A DNA stretch of 64,000 nucleotides from the NCBI GenBank assembly GCA_958295835.1, contig OY282378.1, positions 558,001 through 622,000 of the forward strand, written 5' to 3'. Source of the DNA: an uncultured Gammaproteobacteria bacterium. Its GTDB lineage: Bacteria > Pseudomonadota > Gammaproteobacteria > HK1. The position numbers were made by a program, and so were the translations under genes. The number at the start of each line of letters is the position of its first letter. Position 1 is the first letter of the stretch. A model generated the notes under the pieces. The model was not told the origin of the DNA. It saw only the letters and a list, made by a program, of their open reading frames with translations, and searched no databases. This document shows, in pieces, positions 17,404-26,099 of the stretch.

Positions 17404-18959
17404 TGCAGGAGACCGGATTTTCCGCATCCCCGGACCGGCTTGCCGGCTCGGTCGGCGACTTCGCCGGCGCCCGGCCGGCGTACTACGGCCGCGAGTTCGA
17501 GAAGATCCAGTCGGCCGTCCGCTTCCCCTGGTCGTGGAATACGGCCGCCGCGCTGGCCGGACCCTTCTGGGGCGCGGCCCGCGGCCTGTGGGGATTCTTC
17601 TGGACGTTCCTGGTCCTGGAGGTGCTCGCGCTCGTCCAGATCGGCCGGGGCTGGTGGGGGGAGCTGGGGGCGGACAAGCTCGCCCGGCTCGACAAGCTCA
17701 CCCTCAAGTACAACGAGTTCCTCGCCAAGCACGAGGCGGCGAAGCTCGCCGGCGATCCGGACGCGGCCTCGTTCCTCAAGCGGGCGGAGAACCTCGACAA
17801 GATCATGAACCGGGTCGCCGAGGAGGCCGCGCTCGCGGCGCAAGGCGCGGTGACGATCCTCGCGACCGGTCTCGTCCTGCTGATCGGCCTGCGCCTGGTG
17901 CAGGGCTTCTACGCCAACCTGCGCTACGAGAAGCAGTACCTGGGCTGGCGGGCGGACCCCGCCGGAACCGCATCGGGCCTGAGCTGGACGAGGGCCGGCC
18001 TCGGCGCCCTGCTGTGGCTGGCGATCGTGCCACTCACCCTCTACCGGTTCACCGTCGGGAAGATCGCTCCGGGGCTCGAGCCCTGGGTCGCCTTCTTCCC
18101 GGTGGAGAAGAAGAGCTACTACGCGCCGGTGTCCACCTGGATGGACGGGGGGTTCGACTGGCTGTCGGTGAAGGGCGCCGGCGTCTTCGACGGCATCGTC
18201 GCCGCGATCAGGGCGGTGCTGGACGGGCTGGAGACGGTGTTCGTGGATACGCCGTGGCCGGTGGTCATGACCGTCATCGTCGTCGTCGCGTGGCGGCTGG
18301 CCGGCCCCCGCGTCGCGGTGTTCACCGGCGCCGCGCTCGCCTACTTGGCCCTGTTCGGCCTGTGGGAGACGAGCATGGTGACGGTCTCCCTGCTCGGCGC
18401 CGCCGCGTTCCTCTGCGTGCTGATCGGGATCCCGTTGGGGATCTGGTTCGGCAAGAGCCAGCGCGCCTACAACGCGGCCCTGCCGGTGCTCGACTTCATG
18501 CAGACGATGCCGGCGTTCGTCTACCTGATCCCGATCATCGCCTTCTTCGGCACCGGCAAGCCGCCGGGGGTGCTGGCCACCCTGGTGTTCGGGATGCCGC
18601 CGGTCATCCGGCTGACCGCACTGGGCATCCGCGGGGTGCCGGAAAGCACCAAGGAGGCCGCGACCGCGTTCGGCTGCACCCGGTGGACGCTGCTCAAGGG
18701 CATCGAGATCCCGCTGGCGATGCCCTCGATCATGACCGGCGTCAACCAGACCATCCTGATGTGCCTGTCGATGGTGGTCATCGCCTCGCTGATCGGCGCC
18801 AAGGGCCTGGGCCAGGACGTGCTCGTCGCGCTGCAGTACGCGGCCAAGGGCCAGGGGATGCTGGCGGGCCTCGCGATCCTGTTCTGCGCGATGGTCATCG
18901 ACCGCATCGTGCAGGGGCACTACAAGCGCTCGACCGCGCGCCACCGGCCCGGGCGGTAG
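17403..18959 (+). CDS. proW: ProW-type ABC transporter permease, copy 2
   Basis: 518-residue permease nearly identical to copy 1, with changes such as Leu to Phe in the first membrane segment, Met to Leu after the soluble N-terminal region, and Asp to Gly at the end of the EAA loop (TLLKG). It overlaps the ATPase stop in the TGATG arrangement. The frame is intact and full length, so it is probably functional. The stop is followed within 13 bases by the stop codon of a convergent agmatinase fragment. Confidence 0.9.
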   Translation: MQETGFSASPDRLAGSVGDFAGARPAYYGREFEKIQSAVRFPWSWNTAAALAGPFWGAARGLWGFFWTFLVLEVLALVQIGRGWWGELGADKLARLDKLTLKYNEFLAKHEAAKLAGDPDAASFLKRAENLDKIMNRVAEEAALAAQGAVTILATGLVLLIGLRLVQGFYANLRYEKQYLGWRADPAGTASGLSWTRAGLGALLWLAIVPLTLYRFTVGKIAPGLEPWVAFFPVEKKSYYAPVSTWMDGGFDWLSVKGAGVFDGIVAAIRAVLDGLETVFVDTPWPVVMTVIVVVAWRLAGPRVAVFTGAALAYLALFGLWETSMVTVSLLGAAAFLCVLIGIPLGIWFGKSQRAYNAALPVLDFMQTMPAFVYLIPIIAFFGTGKPPGVLATLVFGMPPVIRLTALGIRGVPESTKEAATAFGCTRWTLLKGIEIPLAMPSIMTGVNQTILMCLSMVVIASLIGAKGLGQDVLVALQYAAKGQGMLAGLAILFCAMVIDRIVQGHYKRSTARHRPGR

Positions 18960-18971
18960 CGCGCCCGGGGG

Positions 18972-19140
18972 CTATCCCCGAAAGCCGTCCGCGACCAAGC
19001 TGACGATCTCGAACATGATCGCCGCCGCGGTATGCGCCGTGATCCGGTTGGGGTGATCCTTGGTCGGCATGAGGCAGACCACGTCGCCGCCGATCACGTC
19101 CTTGCCGCGCACGCAACGTAGCAGCCGCATGACCTCATCG
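18972..19140 (-). pseudogene. agmatinase 3' fragment
   Basis: These bases match the last 56 or so codons of the intact agmatinase at 30493-31491, including the segment ending in [10 protein letters not shown]. Homology stops at 19140, where a GC-rich repeat region begins. The Mn-binding motifs lie upstream in the intact gene and are missing here. It shows that permease followed by convergent agmatinase is a duplicated arrangement. Confidence 0.85.
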
Positions 19141-19158
19141 GAAGCGGGAATCCATGCC

Positions 19159-19184
19159 TCCTGGGAGCACGGGCGCTCCCAGGA
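19159..19184. repeat. REP-like palindrome
   Basis: TCCTGGGAGC and GCTCCCAGGA form a perfect 10-bp stem around ACGGGC. It sits at the end of the agmatinase fragment, where the homology with the 30-kb locus breaks. Similar GGGAACGCGGGC-type palindromes appear elsewhere, including inside the flavoprotein gene near 54592. Confidence 0.5.
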
Positions 19185-19208
19185 TACGCATCCCCCAAGG
19201 CCACGGCG

Positions 19209-19451
19209 TCAGACCGTCGCCGGGTCGCGCCGCCCGATGTCGGATTTGGCGATGAAGTGGACCAGAGGGAAGCCGAGGTCGTCCTCCACCTGCCGCCACG
19301 CCTTGGAGACGACCTCCGAACGGACGCGCAACAGACCGGCGGGGTTCAACTGCTCGTACTTGCCGTCGTAGATGATGTTCACGTCCACCACGGGGTCGTC
19401 GTCGTGGTCGAAGCGGGGCCTGACATTGACCCTGACGACCTTAGACGTCAC
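19209..19451 (-). pseudogene. HEPN-partner-like small protein, probably frameshifted
   Basis: The frame starting at GTG 19451 encodes about 80 residues with the landmarks FDHDDDPVVDVNIIYDGKYE and FPLVHFIAKSDIGRRDP. Just upstream a 21-residue frame (ATG at 19506, MNEQSIREIAETAFKARFGD) stops at 19441, overlapping it. The two pieces read like one 99-residue protein split by a one-base frameshift: AFKARFGD continuing as KVVRVNVRP. Whether this is mutation, sequencing error or two overlapping cistrons cannot be decided here. It follows a truncated HEPN gene. Function is not known to me. Confidence 0.5.
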
Positions 19452-19502
19452 CGAAGCGGGCTTTGAAGGCCGTCTCGGCGATCTCGCGGATGCTCTGCTC
19501 GT

Positions 19503-19766
19503 TCATGTCGAATTGCCTTCTTCCGAGAGGCAACTCCAGTGCCCGCAGGCACTTTTCGCTTTTCCGTGTTCGAGGGCGCGGTACACCCGGGGCCACGCGG
19601 AGCCGCGGCTCCTGCCGACGAACAGGTTGGCCGCGGCGTCGGCCAAGCAGTGGAACACGGCGTAGTACGCCGTGCTGACCGCACGGCGAAGGTTGGCTTG
19701 GCTGGGACATCGGGGGCTGAGCTCCGTCAGGCCGCGGGCGGTCTCTATCAAGTCACGCGAGTTCAC
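19503..19766 (-). pseudogene. HEPN-domain protein, C-terminally truncated
   Basis: GTG start at 19766 with GGAGGA 9 bases upstream. The 87 residues begin NSRDLIETARGLTE and contain LRRAVSTAYYAVFHCLADAA, the helix signature of HEPN-domain proteins. Relatives of this type are about 150 residues; here the frame ends soon after ALEHGKAKSACGHW and runs into the start of the next small gene, indicating an internal deletion that fused the pair. Intact relatives may act as toxins or RNA-binding proteins (inference). Confidence 0.55.
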
Positions 19767-20139
19767 GGCGCAAGTCCTCCGAGTGCCGGCGTTGACGTGC
19801 TCTACATCATCCGTCAAGCTGCCCAACACCCTGACCCTGGACGACATGCCTTACCGCACCTTCACCCGCAACCAGCTTCTGGTTAGCTTCCTGTCGAGAA
19901 TTCGGAGCAGGCGTACCGAACAGGTGTTCCTGGAGTCGAGAGGAGAAGGCGTGCGAAAAATCCTCCAGGATGGTGAGGCGCACTCAGGCCGCCGCCCGGA
20001 GTACGCCTTATTCGGCGATGACTCCGATTGACGTTGTGGGCTAAGGGCACAGGGCGGTTTGACCGGAACATCGTCCTGGGAGGTTGTTTCACAGATGATT
20101 TCCAAGATCGTGAGAAAACTGTTCTGAATTGATTTTCGG
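19767..20139. other. intergenic region before the CRISPR operon, no confident gene
   Basis: 373 bases between the HEPN remnant and the type III effector gene, on divergent strands. A 61-codon frame at 19846-20031 has no ribosome site or recognisable domain and is not called. The last 60 bases are AT-rich, as expected for an operon promoter, but no good pair of -35/-10 boxes could be picked. No direct repeats of CRISPR type are present. Confidence 0.5.
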
Positions 20140-21891
20140 ATGAACAAGGAATCAGACGCGTTGGCGCGGGAACACTTGTTGCTGACGGTGCTTGGAACAA
20201 AGCCGAGTACGGCTTGCTATGCACTGGGAGCGCACCAGTTCGAGGCTCAGCTCGCCCCCGTTGCCCTGTACCACTTGTTGCCGCCAGCGGAACGCCCTGT
20301 TCGAGTGCTGGCCCTCTGCACAGCTCAGGCGAAGCAGGATAGCTGGCCGCTGCTTGAGCAGACTCTCGGCGCCGAATGCCAAGTGGATCGGGTGGATGTC
20401 CCTGATGGTGACGCTCAGGACGACGTCAACTCCTATCTCGCCCATGTATCAGACGCCATCGGCGGGATACGGGAAGTCGCGCTCACCGTGGACGTTACCC
20501 ACGGATATCGCCATTTCTCATTTCTCACGTACATCGCCGTTCTGTATTTGGCGGCGCTCCGTGGGATCCAGGTGCGCGGAGCGTACTACGGACTGTTTCG
20601 GAGGGGTGAGCCGAGCCCGTTTCTCGATCTGCGTCCGCTTCTGGAGTTGCCGCGCTGGGTCCATGCGCTGGTGACTCTGCGAGAGACGGGCAGTACCGCA
20701 CCGATGGCCGAAGCTATCCGAGACGGATCGCAGAGCCCAGCGGCTCAAAAAGTGGAACGCGAGCTATTGCGGCTCTCGGAGGGATACTTGTCGGGCCTGC
20801 CCCTGGAGTTGGGTCGTCAAGCGCATCTTGTCCGTGAACAGAGCCTCAAGCCGTTAAGGAAGGTGCTGCAACGCGATCATAGCCTGCCCCTTGCTGCCGA
20901 GTTGGTCCAGCGGCTAGATGAAATCCTCGAACCTTTTTCCTTGAGCGAATTGGTTCCGGGTCACGGATGGAAGCAGCGCGTTGCTCTATCGAAGGGCGAG
21001 CTGGAACGCCAAGCTGGAATCATTGACGATCTTCTGAAACACAAGAACGTCGCGACGGCACTTGGCCTCATGACCGAGTGGGTCGTGTCATGGGCCGCAT
21101 GGCGTAGCCAGGAGGGTGAATGGCTTGACTACCAGAAGGTGCGACGCAGAGCTGCCAACCTTCTCGGAGCGATCGCAGCCATCGGTGGCGATTCCGAACT
21201 CGACGATACACTCACGGAGGAACAGCGTTCACTCGGTAGTTTCTGGAAACAACTTTGCGAGCTTCGCAACGCCTACCATCACCATGGAATGCGTCCGCAA
21301 GATCTCGTCGGGAATCGACAGATAGAACAGAAACTCCACAGCATAAATGACTTCTGGGAGAAAACTCTCAGTTCATGTCCTGGCTTTTCCCTGTCGCTTG
21401 GCGAGTCATCTGGCTACCGGGTTCTGGTCAGCCCCATAGGAAAGCGTCCAGGCGTGCTCTTCAGTGCCTTGGAAGTCTGCCGAACAGATAAGGATATCGG
21501 TGAACCGACCATCTGTCTCGTCGTGTGCTCGCGCGAGACGGAGAGATTGATCAGAAAGGCCGCACGACATGCCGGCTATGAAGGTAGAGTCGAGCCCCTT
21601 CGCCTCGAAGACCCCTACGGGGGCCGTCCGGAGATCGAGCGCTTGGTAAAGACAGCGCGAAAGCATTTTATTGGAGCGGACGAGGTTGTCGTGAACGTCA
21701 CCGGCGGCACGACGCTCATGGGACTCGTTGCTGAGGCGCTGGCCGCCGCCGCGCGCAAGCTCGCCTGCCCGGTTCGTCGGTTCGGGCTGATCGACCGCAG
21801 ACCGCCGGAGCAACAGGATACCGACCCATATCAGGCAGGGGAGACGTTCTGGCTCGATTCAGCGGAGGATGGGGATGCGAACAACGATTGA
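20140..21891 (+). CDS. CARF-HEPN-CARF type III CRISPR effector (TM1812/Csx1-like)
   Basis: 583-residue protein leading the Cmr operon. The N-terminal domain carries DVTHG at residues 118-122, the DxTHG signature of the TM1812 group of CARF proteins, followed by the expected YYGLF and DLRPLLEL segments. A helical middle contains LRNAYHHHGM, with R376 and H381 fitting the HEPN ribonuclease motif R-x4-6-H. From about residue 426 a second CARF-like domain begins with VLVSPIGKRPG and includes VNVTGGTTLMG at 518-528, the ligand-loop pattern of Card1/Can/Csm6-type CARF domains. The predicted role is cyclic-oligoadenylate-activated RNA cleavage. Usual Csx1 proteins end after HEPN, so the extra sensor is unusual: a second ligand site or a ring nuclease are options. 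The ATG at 20140 has a weak ribosome site. Confidence 0.8.
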   Translation: MNKESDALAREHLLLTVLGTKPSTACYALGAHQFEAQLAPVALYHLLPPAERPVRVLALCTAQAKQDSWPLLEQTLGAECQVDRVDVPDGDAQDDVNSYLAHVSDAIGGIREVALTVDVTHGYRHFSFLTYIAVLYLAALRGIQVRGAYYGLFRRGEPSPFLDLRPLLELPRWVHALVTLRETGSTAPMAEAIRDGSQSPAAQKVERELLRLSEGYLSGLPLELGRQAHLVREQSLKPLRKVLQRDHSLPLAAELVQRLDEILEPFSLSELVPGHGWKQRVALSKGELERQAGIIDDLLKHKNVATALGLMTEWVVSWAAWRSQEGEWLDYQKVRRRAANLLGAIAAIGGDSELDDTLTEEQRSLGSFWKQLCELRNAYHHHGMRPQDLVGNRQIEQKLHSINDFWEKTLSSCPGFSLSLGESSGYRVLVSPIGKRPGVLFSALEVCRTDKDIGEPTICLVVCSRETERLIRKAARHAGYEGRVEPLRLEDPYGGRPEIERLVKTARKHFIGADEVVVNVTGGTTLMGLVAEALAAAARKLACPVRRFGLIDRRPPEQQDTDPYQAGETFWLDSAEDGDANND

Positions 21892-23047
21892 TGCCAAGTA
21901 CAGAGTCGTCACGCCCTTGTTCTGCGCTGGGGCCGATCCGGCTCGTCCGGAGCTCCGTCTGCCCAGCTTCAAAGGCGTACTGCGCTTCTGGTGGCGGGCA
22001 CTGGCGTGGTCTCGGTTCCGTGGAGATATCGGTACCATCTTGCGCGAGGAGGATGAGCTCTTCGGGAGTGCGAGGGGCGGCCAATCTCGCGTCTCCATGC
22101 GCTTGGCGCCGGACCCTGACCTCGATTTGTCGAAGGTCTCTATCGATAAGGTGCTGACTGTTTCCCAAACGGATAAAAATGTTGTTGGAGAGGGAGCCCG
22201 CTACCTGGGATATGGCGTCATGAAGGCCGGGCAGCTTACGCGCGCCTGTCTTCGTTCGCCGTTCGATTTCACCGTTCAGATGCGAGCGCATGACTTGAGC
22301 GAAGACGGATTATCATCGCTGACAGACGCCTTGGTCGCACTTGGAACCATCGGGGGGATGGGAGCCAAGAGCCGTAAGGGATACGGCTCATTGGTTATAC
22401 GGTCTCTCCACGTGAATGGAGAGGAGCCCTGGCACGCCCCACAAGCCATGAACGATCTGCGCGACGCGATCGCGAGTCTTCGATACGGCGACACTTCATC
22501 GACGCTCCCGGAGTTCACAGCGCTATCAACAAGAACGCGCCACGTACTGATATCGAGCAACCAAATGGAACCCATCGCGTTGCTGGACCTTGTCGGCCGT
22601 GAGCTCGTCAGGTACCGAAGTTGGGGTCGCGGCGGAAAGATTCTCGGGAATCGATTCGATTCGGAAAAGAATTTTAAAGATGACCACAATCTGATGAAGG
22701 GCAGGTTGCGAAAGACTCATCCCCGTCGGATCGCGTTCGGCCTTCCACACAATTACGGGAAGCATGATGATCAACAGGTTGGCCCTGACGACAAACATCT
22801 TGATCGGCGTGCGAACCCGCTGTTCATCCATATCCACGAGTGCCGCGGTACGCCCGTTGCAGTCCTGTCGTTTCTTCCGGCCCGGTTCCTGCCCAAGGGC
22901 AGGTCAGACATCTCCGTTGGAGGCAACAGGGTTCCTCAAACTCCCGAGGCGAACTTGTATCGTCCCATTCACGATTTTCTCGATCGACTTCTCGATCCGA
23001 AAAAGCGTGAAGAGCCGTTTACGAACGCTGTTGAGGTGCGATCGTGA
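21875..23047 (+). CDS. cmr1: type III-B CRISPR RAMP protein Cmr1
   Basis: 390-residue RAMP protein. The N-terminus has VVTPLFCAGADPARPELRLP and SFKGVLRFWWRAL, the hallmark of Cmr1, plus the glycine-rich GMGAKSRKGYGSL loop of RAMP domains. Cmr1 caps the backbone and binds the crRNA/target 3' region in the Cmr complex. The start chosen is ATG 21875, 6 bases after GGAGG at 21864-21868; an in-frame ATG at 21869 would sit too close. It overlaps the effector gene by 17 bases and ends in a GTGA overlap with cas10. Confidence 0.9.
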   Translation: MRTTIDAKYRVVTPLFCAGADPARPELRLPSFKGVLRFWWRALAWSRFRGDIGTILREEDELFGSARGGQSRVSMRLAPDPDLDLSKVSIDKVLTVSQTDKNVVGEGARYLGYGVMKAGQLTRACLRSPFDFTVQMRAHDLSEDGLSSLTDALVALGTIGGMGAKSRKGYGSLVIRSLHVNGEEPWHAPQAMNDLRDAIASLRYGDTSSTLPEFTALSTRTRHVLISSNQMEPIALLDLVGRELVRYRSWGRGGKILGNRFDSEKNFKDDHNLMKGRLRKTHPRRIAFGLPHNYGKHDDQQVGPDDKHLDRRANPLFIHIHECRGTPVAVLSFLPARFLPKGRSDISVGGNRVPQTPEANLYRPIHDFLDRLLDPKKREEPFTNAVEVRS

Positions 23048-24972
23048 CGACGCGCCTCGATATCTCTGTCGGTCCGGTGCAAGGTTTCGTCGCACAATCG
23101 CGACGTACCCGGGATCTGTGGGGAAGTTCGTATTTGCTGTCCTTTCTCTCCGCCCATGCGATGCACGGCGCGCAGCAGGCGGGCGGTAGAGTAGTGCGCC
23201 CCGTTGTCGATGCCGACCCGCTTTATCGCTGGGTCGCTGATCTCAGAGCGGACGAAGCGCCCCGGCTCGGCACGTTACCGAATCACTTCGTGGTCGAGGC
23301 GCATGGGGAAGCGCACGAGGTAGCCCGCGCCAGCGTCCACGCTCTCGAAGAGGCATGGCAGAGCGTGTGCGGAGCGGTGTGGGATCGTTTCGTCGAACAC
23401 GCCCACCCCTTCGGTGACGGGACCGCCAGCATCTGGAATCGGCAGATTCACGGATTCTGGGAAGTGATGTGGACGGCGGGGACACAGGACGGCACTGCCG
23501 GAAGCCACGGGCTGCTTGCACGGCGCAAGCACTGGCGGAGCCATCGTCTGCCCGACGAACCCGGCGACAAGTGTACGGTCATGCACGATCTACAAGAACT
23601 GTCTGGATACGTTCGTGCGGAGAGCAGCGCAAGTCGGAAGAGCCAGAATGGTTTCTGGGAACGTATGAAAAAGCATCTTGGCTCACTGGATCGTCGGGAC
23701 AACGAACGGCTGTGCGCAATCGCGCTCGTCAAACGATTGTTCCCGAAGGTCGCGACCGAGGCGCTCGGGTGGGAGATCGATACTTCTCACTGGCCATCCA
23801 CCGTGTATATCGGCGCGGTGCCCTGGATTCGCCGAGCCCTAGCCATCGCGCCGCAACAGACCCGGCAATACGCCGAGGCCGTTCGGCGAAGTGCGGCTGA
23901 TACTCTGAGTGAACGTCATCCCCCGTTCGCGGGCTTGGACGATGCGGCCGCCGGTAACTTTCCGAAGCTCGACGCGAACTATCTTCACCGAGAGTTCGTG
24001 AAGACAGAACGGCTGTGCCCCTTGGCCGGCGATGGCGACAACAGCATACGAGACGATCTGCTACAACGACTCGGAACCATCTACGGCGCCAAGGACAAGG
24101 CTGGTCACCAGCTCGGGCCGCCGCCAACGTTCCACGCCCTGCTGCTCGCGGACGGTGACCACTTGGGCAAACTGGTGAGCCGTACAGGCGGAGAGAGTGT
24201 AGGGCAGACGCTGGCGGTTTTTACACACGGAGTTTCCGAAGTGGTGGACGCTCATGATGGCGTGACGGTCTACGCAGGTGGGGACGATGTACTTGCCATG
24301 CTGCCCGTACCCCGTGCTCTCTCATGCGCAGCCTTTCTGGCGAGCCGTTACCAGTCCGCCTTCGGAGGGCTGGATACGGAGGTCGAGGCGACTCTCTCCG
24401 CGTCGGTCGTGTTCGCTCACGTCCGGCTCCCGCTCAGCGCGGTGATTGCCGAGGCTCACCGGTTGCTCGACGACGTGGCCAAGGGGGAAAACGGGCGGAA
24501 TTCACTGGCCGTCGGAGTCATGAAGCGAAGCGGCTCCTACTGCCAGTGGGTGACAACCTGGAATCGAATACATCCGGACGGCGGCTCTTCGCCCGCCACG
24601 GAACTTCTTGAACGGTTGAGCCAGCACCTGAAACGGGACGTGGCAGACCCCGGCCTTTCGTCGACTCTCATCTATCGGCTCCGGGAAATACTCACGGCCC
24701 TTTGTGGCTGGCAGCACTGGAAGCCGGGTGTCTGGGGTAACGTGCCTGAAGGTCTCGACCTTCGAGCATTTCTTCACGCAGAGATCATTCATAGTCTGGA
24801 ACGGAAGTCGTTCGAGAATGACGGGGCTCATGCCGACGAGTTGACCGATCTCGTATGCAAGCTCCTGAGACCATCGCGCACCAGCAGCGCCGAGGTCGCC
24901 GAAGCCGGTGTTGATGCACTCCTGCTTGCGCGGTTCCTGACTGCCCCTGCACGAGAGGAAGGTGACGGATGA
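23044..24972 (+). CDS. cmr2: Cas10/Cmr2, HD-less, with intact GGDD cyclase motif
   Basis: 642-residue Cas10. The protein opens directly with ISVGPVQGFVAQSRRTRDLW, the first palm/ferredoxin-like domain of Cmr2; no N-terminal HD nuclease precedes it, so it is shorter than the roughly 850-1000 residues of HD-bearing Cas10 proteins. The cyclase active site GGDD is present at residues 412-415 (VYAGGDDVLAM), with LLADGDHLGKLV in the earlier palm segment. Expected activity is synthesis of cyclic oligoadenylate on target RNA binding, with no DNase. It starts at GTG 23044 (GTGA overlap with cmr1) and ends in ATGA with cmr3. The HEPN effector upstream is the logical receiver of its signal. Confidence 0.92.
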   Translation: MTTRLDISVGPVQGFVAQSRRTRDLWGSSYLLSFLSAHAMHGAQQAGGRVVRPVVDADPLYRWVADLRADEAPRLGTLPNHFVVEAHGEAHEVARASVHALEEAWQSVCGAVWDRFVEHAHPFGDGTASIWNRQIHGFWEVMWTAGTQDGTAGSHGLLARRKHWRSHRLPDEPGDKCTVMHDLQELSGYVRAESSASRKSQNGFWERMKKHLGSLDRRDNERLCAIALVKRLFPKVATEALGWEIDTSHWPSTVYIGAVPWIRRALAIAPQQTRQYAEAVRRSAADTLSERHPPFAGLDDAAAGNFPKLDANYLHREFVKTERLCPLAGDGDNSIRDDLLQRLGTIYGAKDKAGHQLGPPPTFHALLLADGDHLGKLVSRTGGESVGQTLAVFTHGVSEVVDAHDGVTVYAGGDDVLAMLPVPRALSCAAFLASRYQSAFGGLDTEVEATLSASVVFAHVRLPLSAVIAEAHRLLDDVAKGENGRNSLAVGVMKRSGSYCQWVTTWNRIHPDGGSSPATELLERLSQHLKRDVADPGLSSTLIYRLREILTALCGWQHWKPGVWGNVPEGLDLRAFLHAEIIHSLERKSFENDGAHADELTDLVCKLLRPSRTSSAEVAEAGVDALLLARFLTAPAREEGDG

Positions 24973-26099
24973 TCGGCGTCCGGTTTGAACCGGTGGATAC
25001 GTTGTTCTTTCGCGATGGAACACCGTTCTCGGCTGACTGCGCGCCCCAGGATGATGTTGGAAGCCTGTTTCCTCCGAGTCCCGCATCGGTGACCGGTGCA
25101 GTGCGGGCCGCGCTCGCTCTTTGTAATGGCTGGAACGGCCGCGGACGTTGGCCAAAGGAGATCAGTGACGTTCTCGGCGATGGTCCCTACGATCTCGGTT
25201 CGCTTTCCCTCGAAGGTCCATTTCTCCTCCGGGGCGATCAGCCTCTCTTCCAGATGCCCCGTCATATACTTGGCTCCGTTGGCGCTGAACGCTGGGAGCC
25301 GTGCGGCCTTCTCCGCCCAGGTCCTGAAGTCACTTGCGACTTGGGCGATGCGATTCGACTCCCGGAGGCGGTCGGCTTCGGGGGAGAAATCGAAGGACTC
25401 AAGCCGGGCGACGGTCGGTGGCTCACGTCGGCAGGCATGGAGGCGGTGCTGCGCGGGCAGCTTCCACCAAGGATCGGAATCGTCTCGACTGATGAGTTGT
25501 GGTGCGAGGAACAACGTATTGGTCTCGAACGCGAGAGAGGCACGCGAACGGCGCAGGAAGGGAAGCTATACAGCACTCGCCACATCCGCCTGATGCCCGG
25601 TGTCTCACTTGGTGTGCGGATTGCCGGCGTCCCTGAACACTGGATGATGCCGTTTGGTCGATTGGTATCGCTGGGGGGCGAAAACCGGCTGGCAGAATGT
25701 CACCGATGGAATGCCGATGCCGCCCTCGACCTTCCCCTGCCGGCGTTCGACGCTCACGGGCGAGCGGCGATAATCGCACTGTCACCACTCGATCTCGAAG
25801 AGACCGTCTACCACGAGCAGCGGCTGGCAAAGCCTCTGGACAATGTCTGGATCGTCTCGGCATGTCTGAATCGTTCACGGCGGATCGGAGGATGGGATTC
25901 TCTTGCACGAAGGCCCCTGCCGCTTCACGGAGTGCTGTCGCCGGGCAGCGTGCTTTTCTGCGAGGCAGACAAGCCGCAGCGATTCATTGAAGCTGTCGGG
26001 GCGGTCGGTGGGCTGCCACGAATGGGAGCGCGGCAACGGGGGGGATTCGGCCTTGTCGCACTCGGTATTTGGCCTGACGAATCGGAGGAGATTTCATGA
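24969..26099 (+). CDS. cmr3: type III-B CRISPR protein Cmr3
   Basis: 376-residue RAMP protein. The opening FEPVDTLFFRDGTPF and LFPPSPASVTGAVRAAL are characteristic of Cmr3, as is the C-terminal GMGARQRGGFG-like segment (RMGARQRGGFGLVALG). Cmr3 binds the 5' handle of the crRNA next to Cas10. The ATG overlaps the cas10 stop (ATGA), and its own stop overlaps cmr4 the same way. Confidence 0.92.
   Translation: MIGVRFEPVDTLFFRDGTPFSADCAPQDDVGSLFPPSPASVTGAVRAALALCNGWNGRGRWPKEISDVLGDGPYDLGSLSLEGPFLLRGDQPLFQMPRHILGSVGAERWEPCGLLRPGPEVTCDLGDAIRLPEAVGFGGEIEGLKPGDGRWLTSAGMEAVLRGQLPPRIGIVSTDELWCEEQRIGLERERGTRTAQEGKLYSTRHIRLMPGVSLGVRIAGVPEHWMMPFGRLVSLGGENRLAECHRWNADAALDLPLPAFDAHGRAAIIALSPLDLEETVYHEQRLAKPLDNVWIVSACLNRSRRIGGWDSLARRPLPLHGVLSPGSVLFCEADKPQRFIEAVGAVGGLPRMGARQRGGFGLVALGIWPDESEEIS

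Larger units (their letters stand above)
15924..18969. repeat. 3.05-kb direct repeat, copy 2 (partner 3840-6885)
   Basis: Collinear with copy 1 without net insertion or deletion. Together the copies flank the SDH proteinase, the miniature element and the restriction pair, a 12-kb period. Copy 2 continues past its right end into a fragment of an agmatinase gene (18972-19140), an order also seen at 30052-31491, so copy 2's right flank probably reflects an older arrangement. Confidence 0.95.

Noticed and set aside
19846..20031. 61-codon plus-strand frame before the CRISPR operon
   Set aside because: No ribosome site, no family resemblance, and it is antisense to the HEPN upstream region. Not enough to call.
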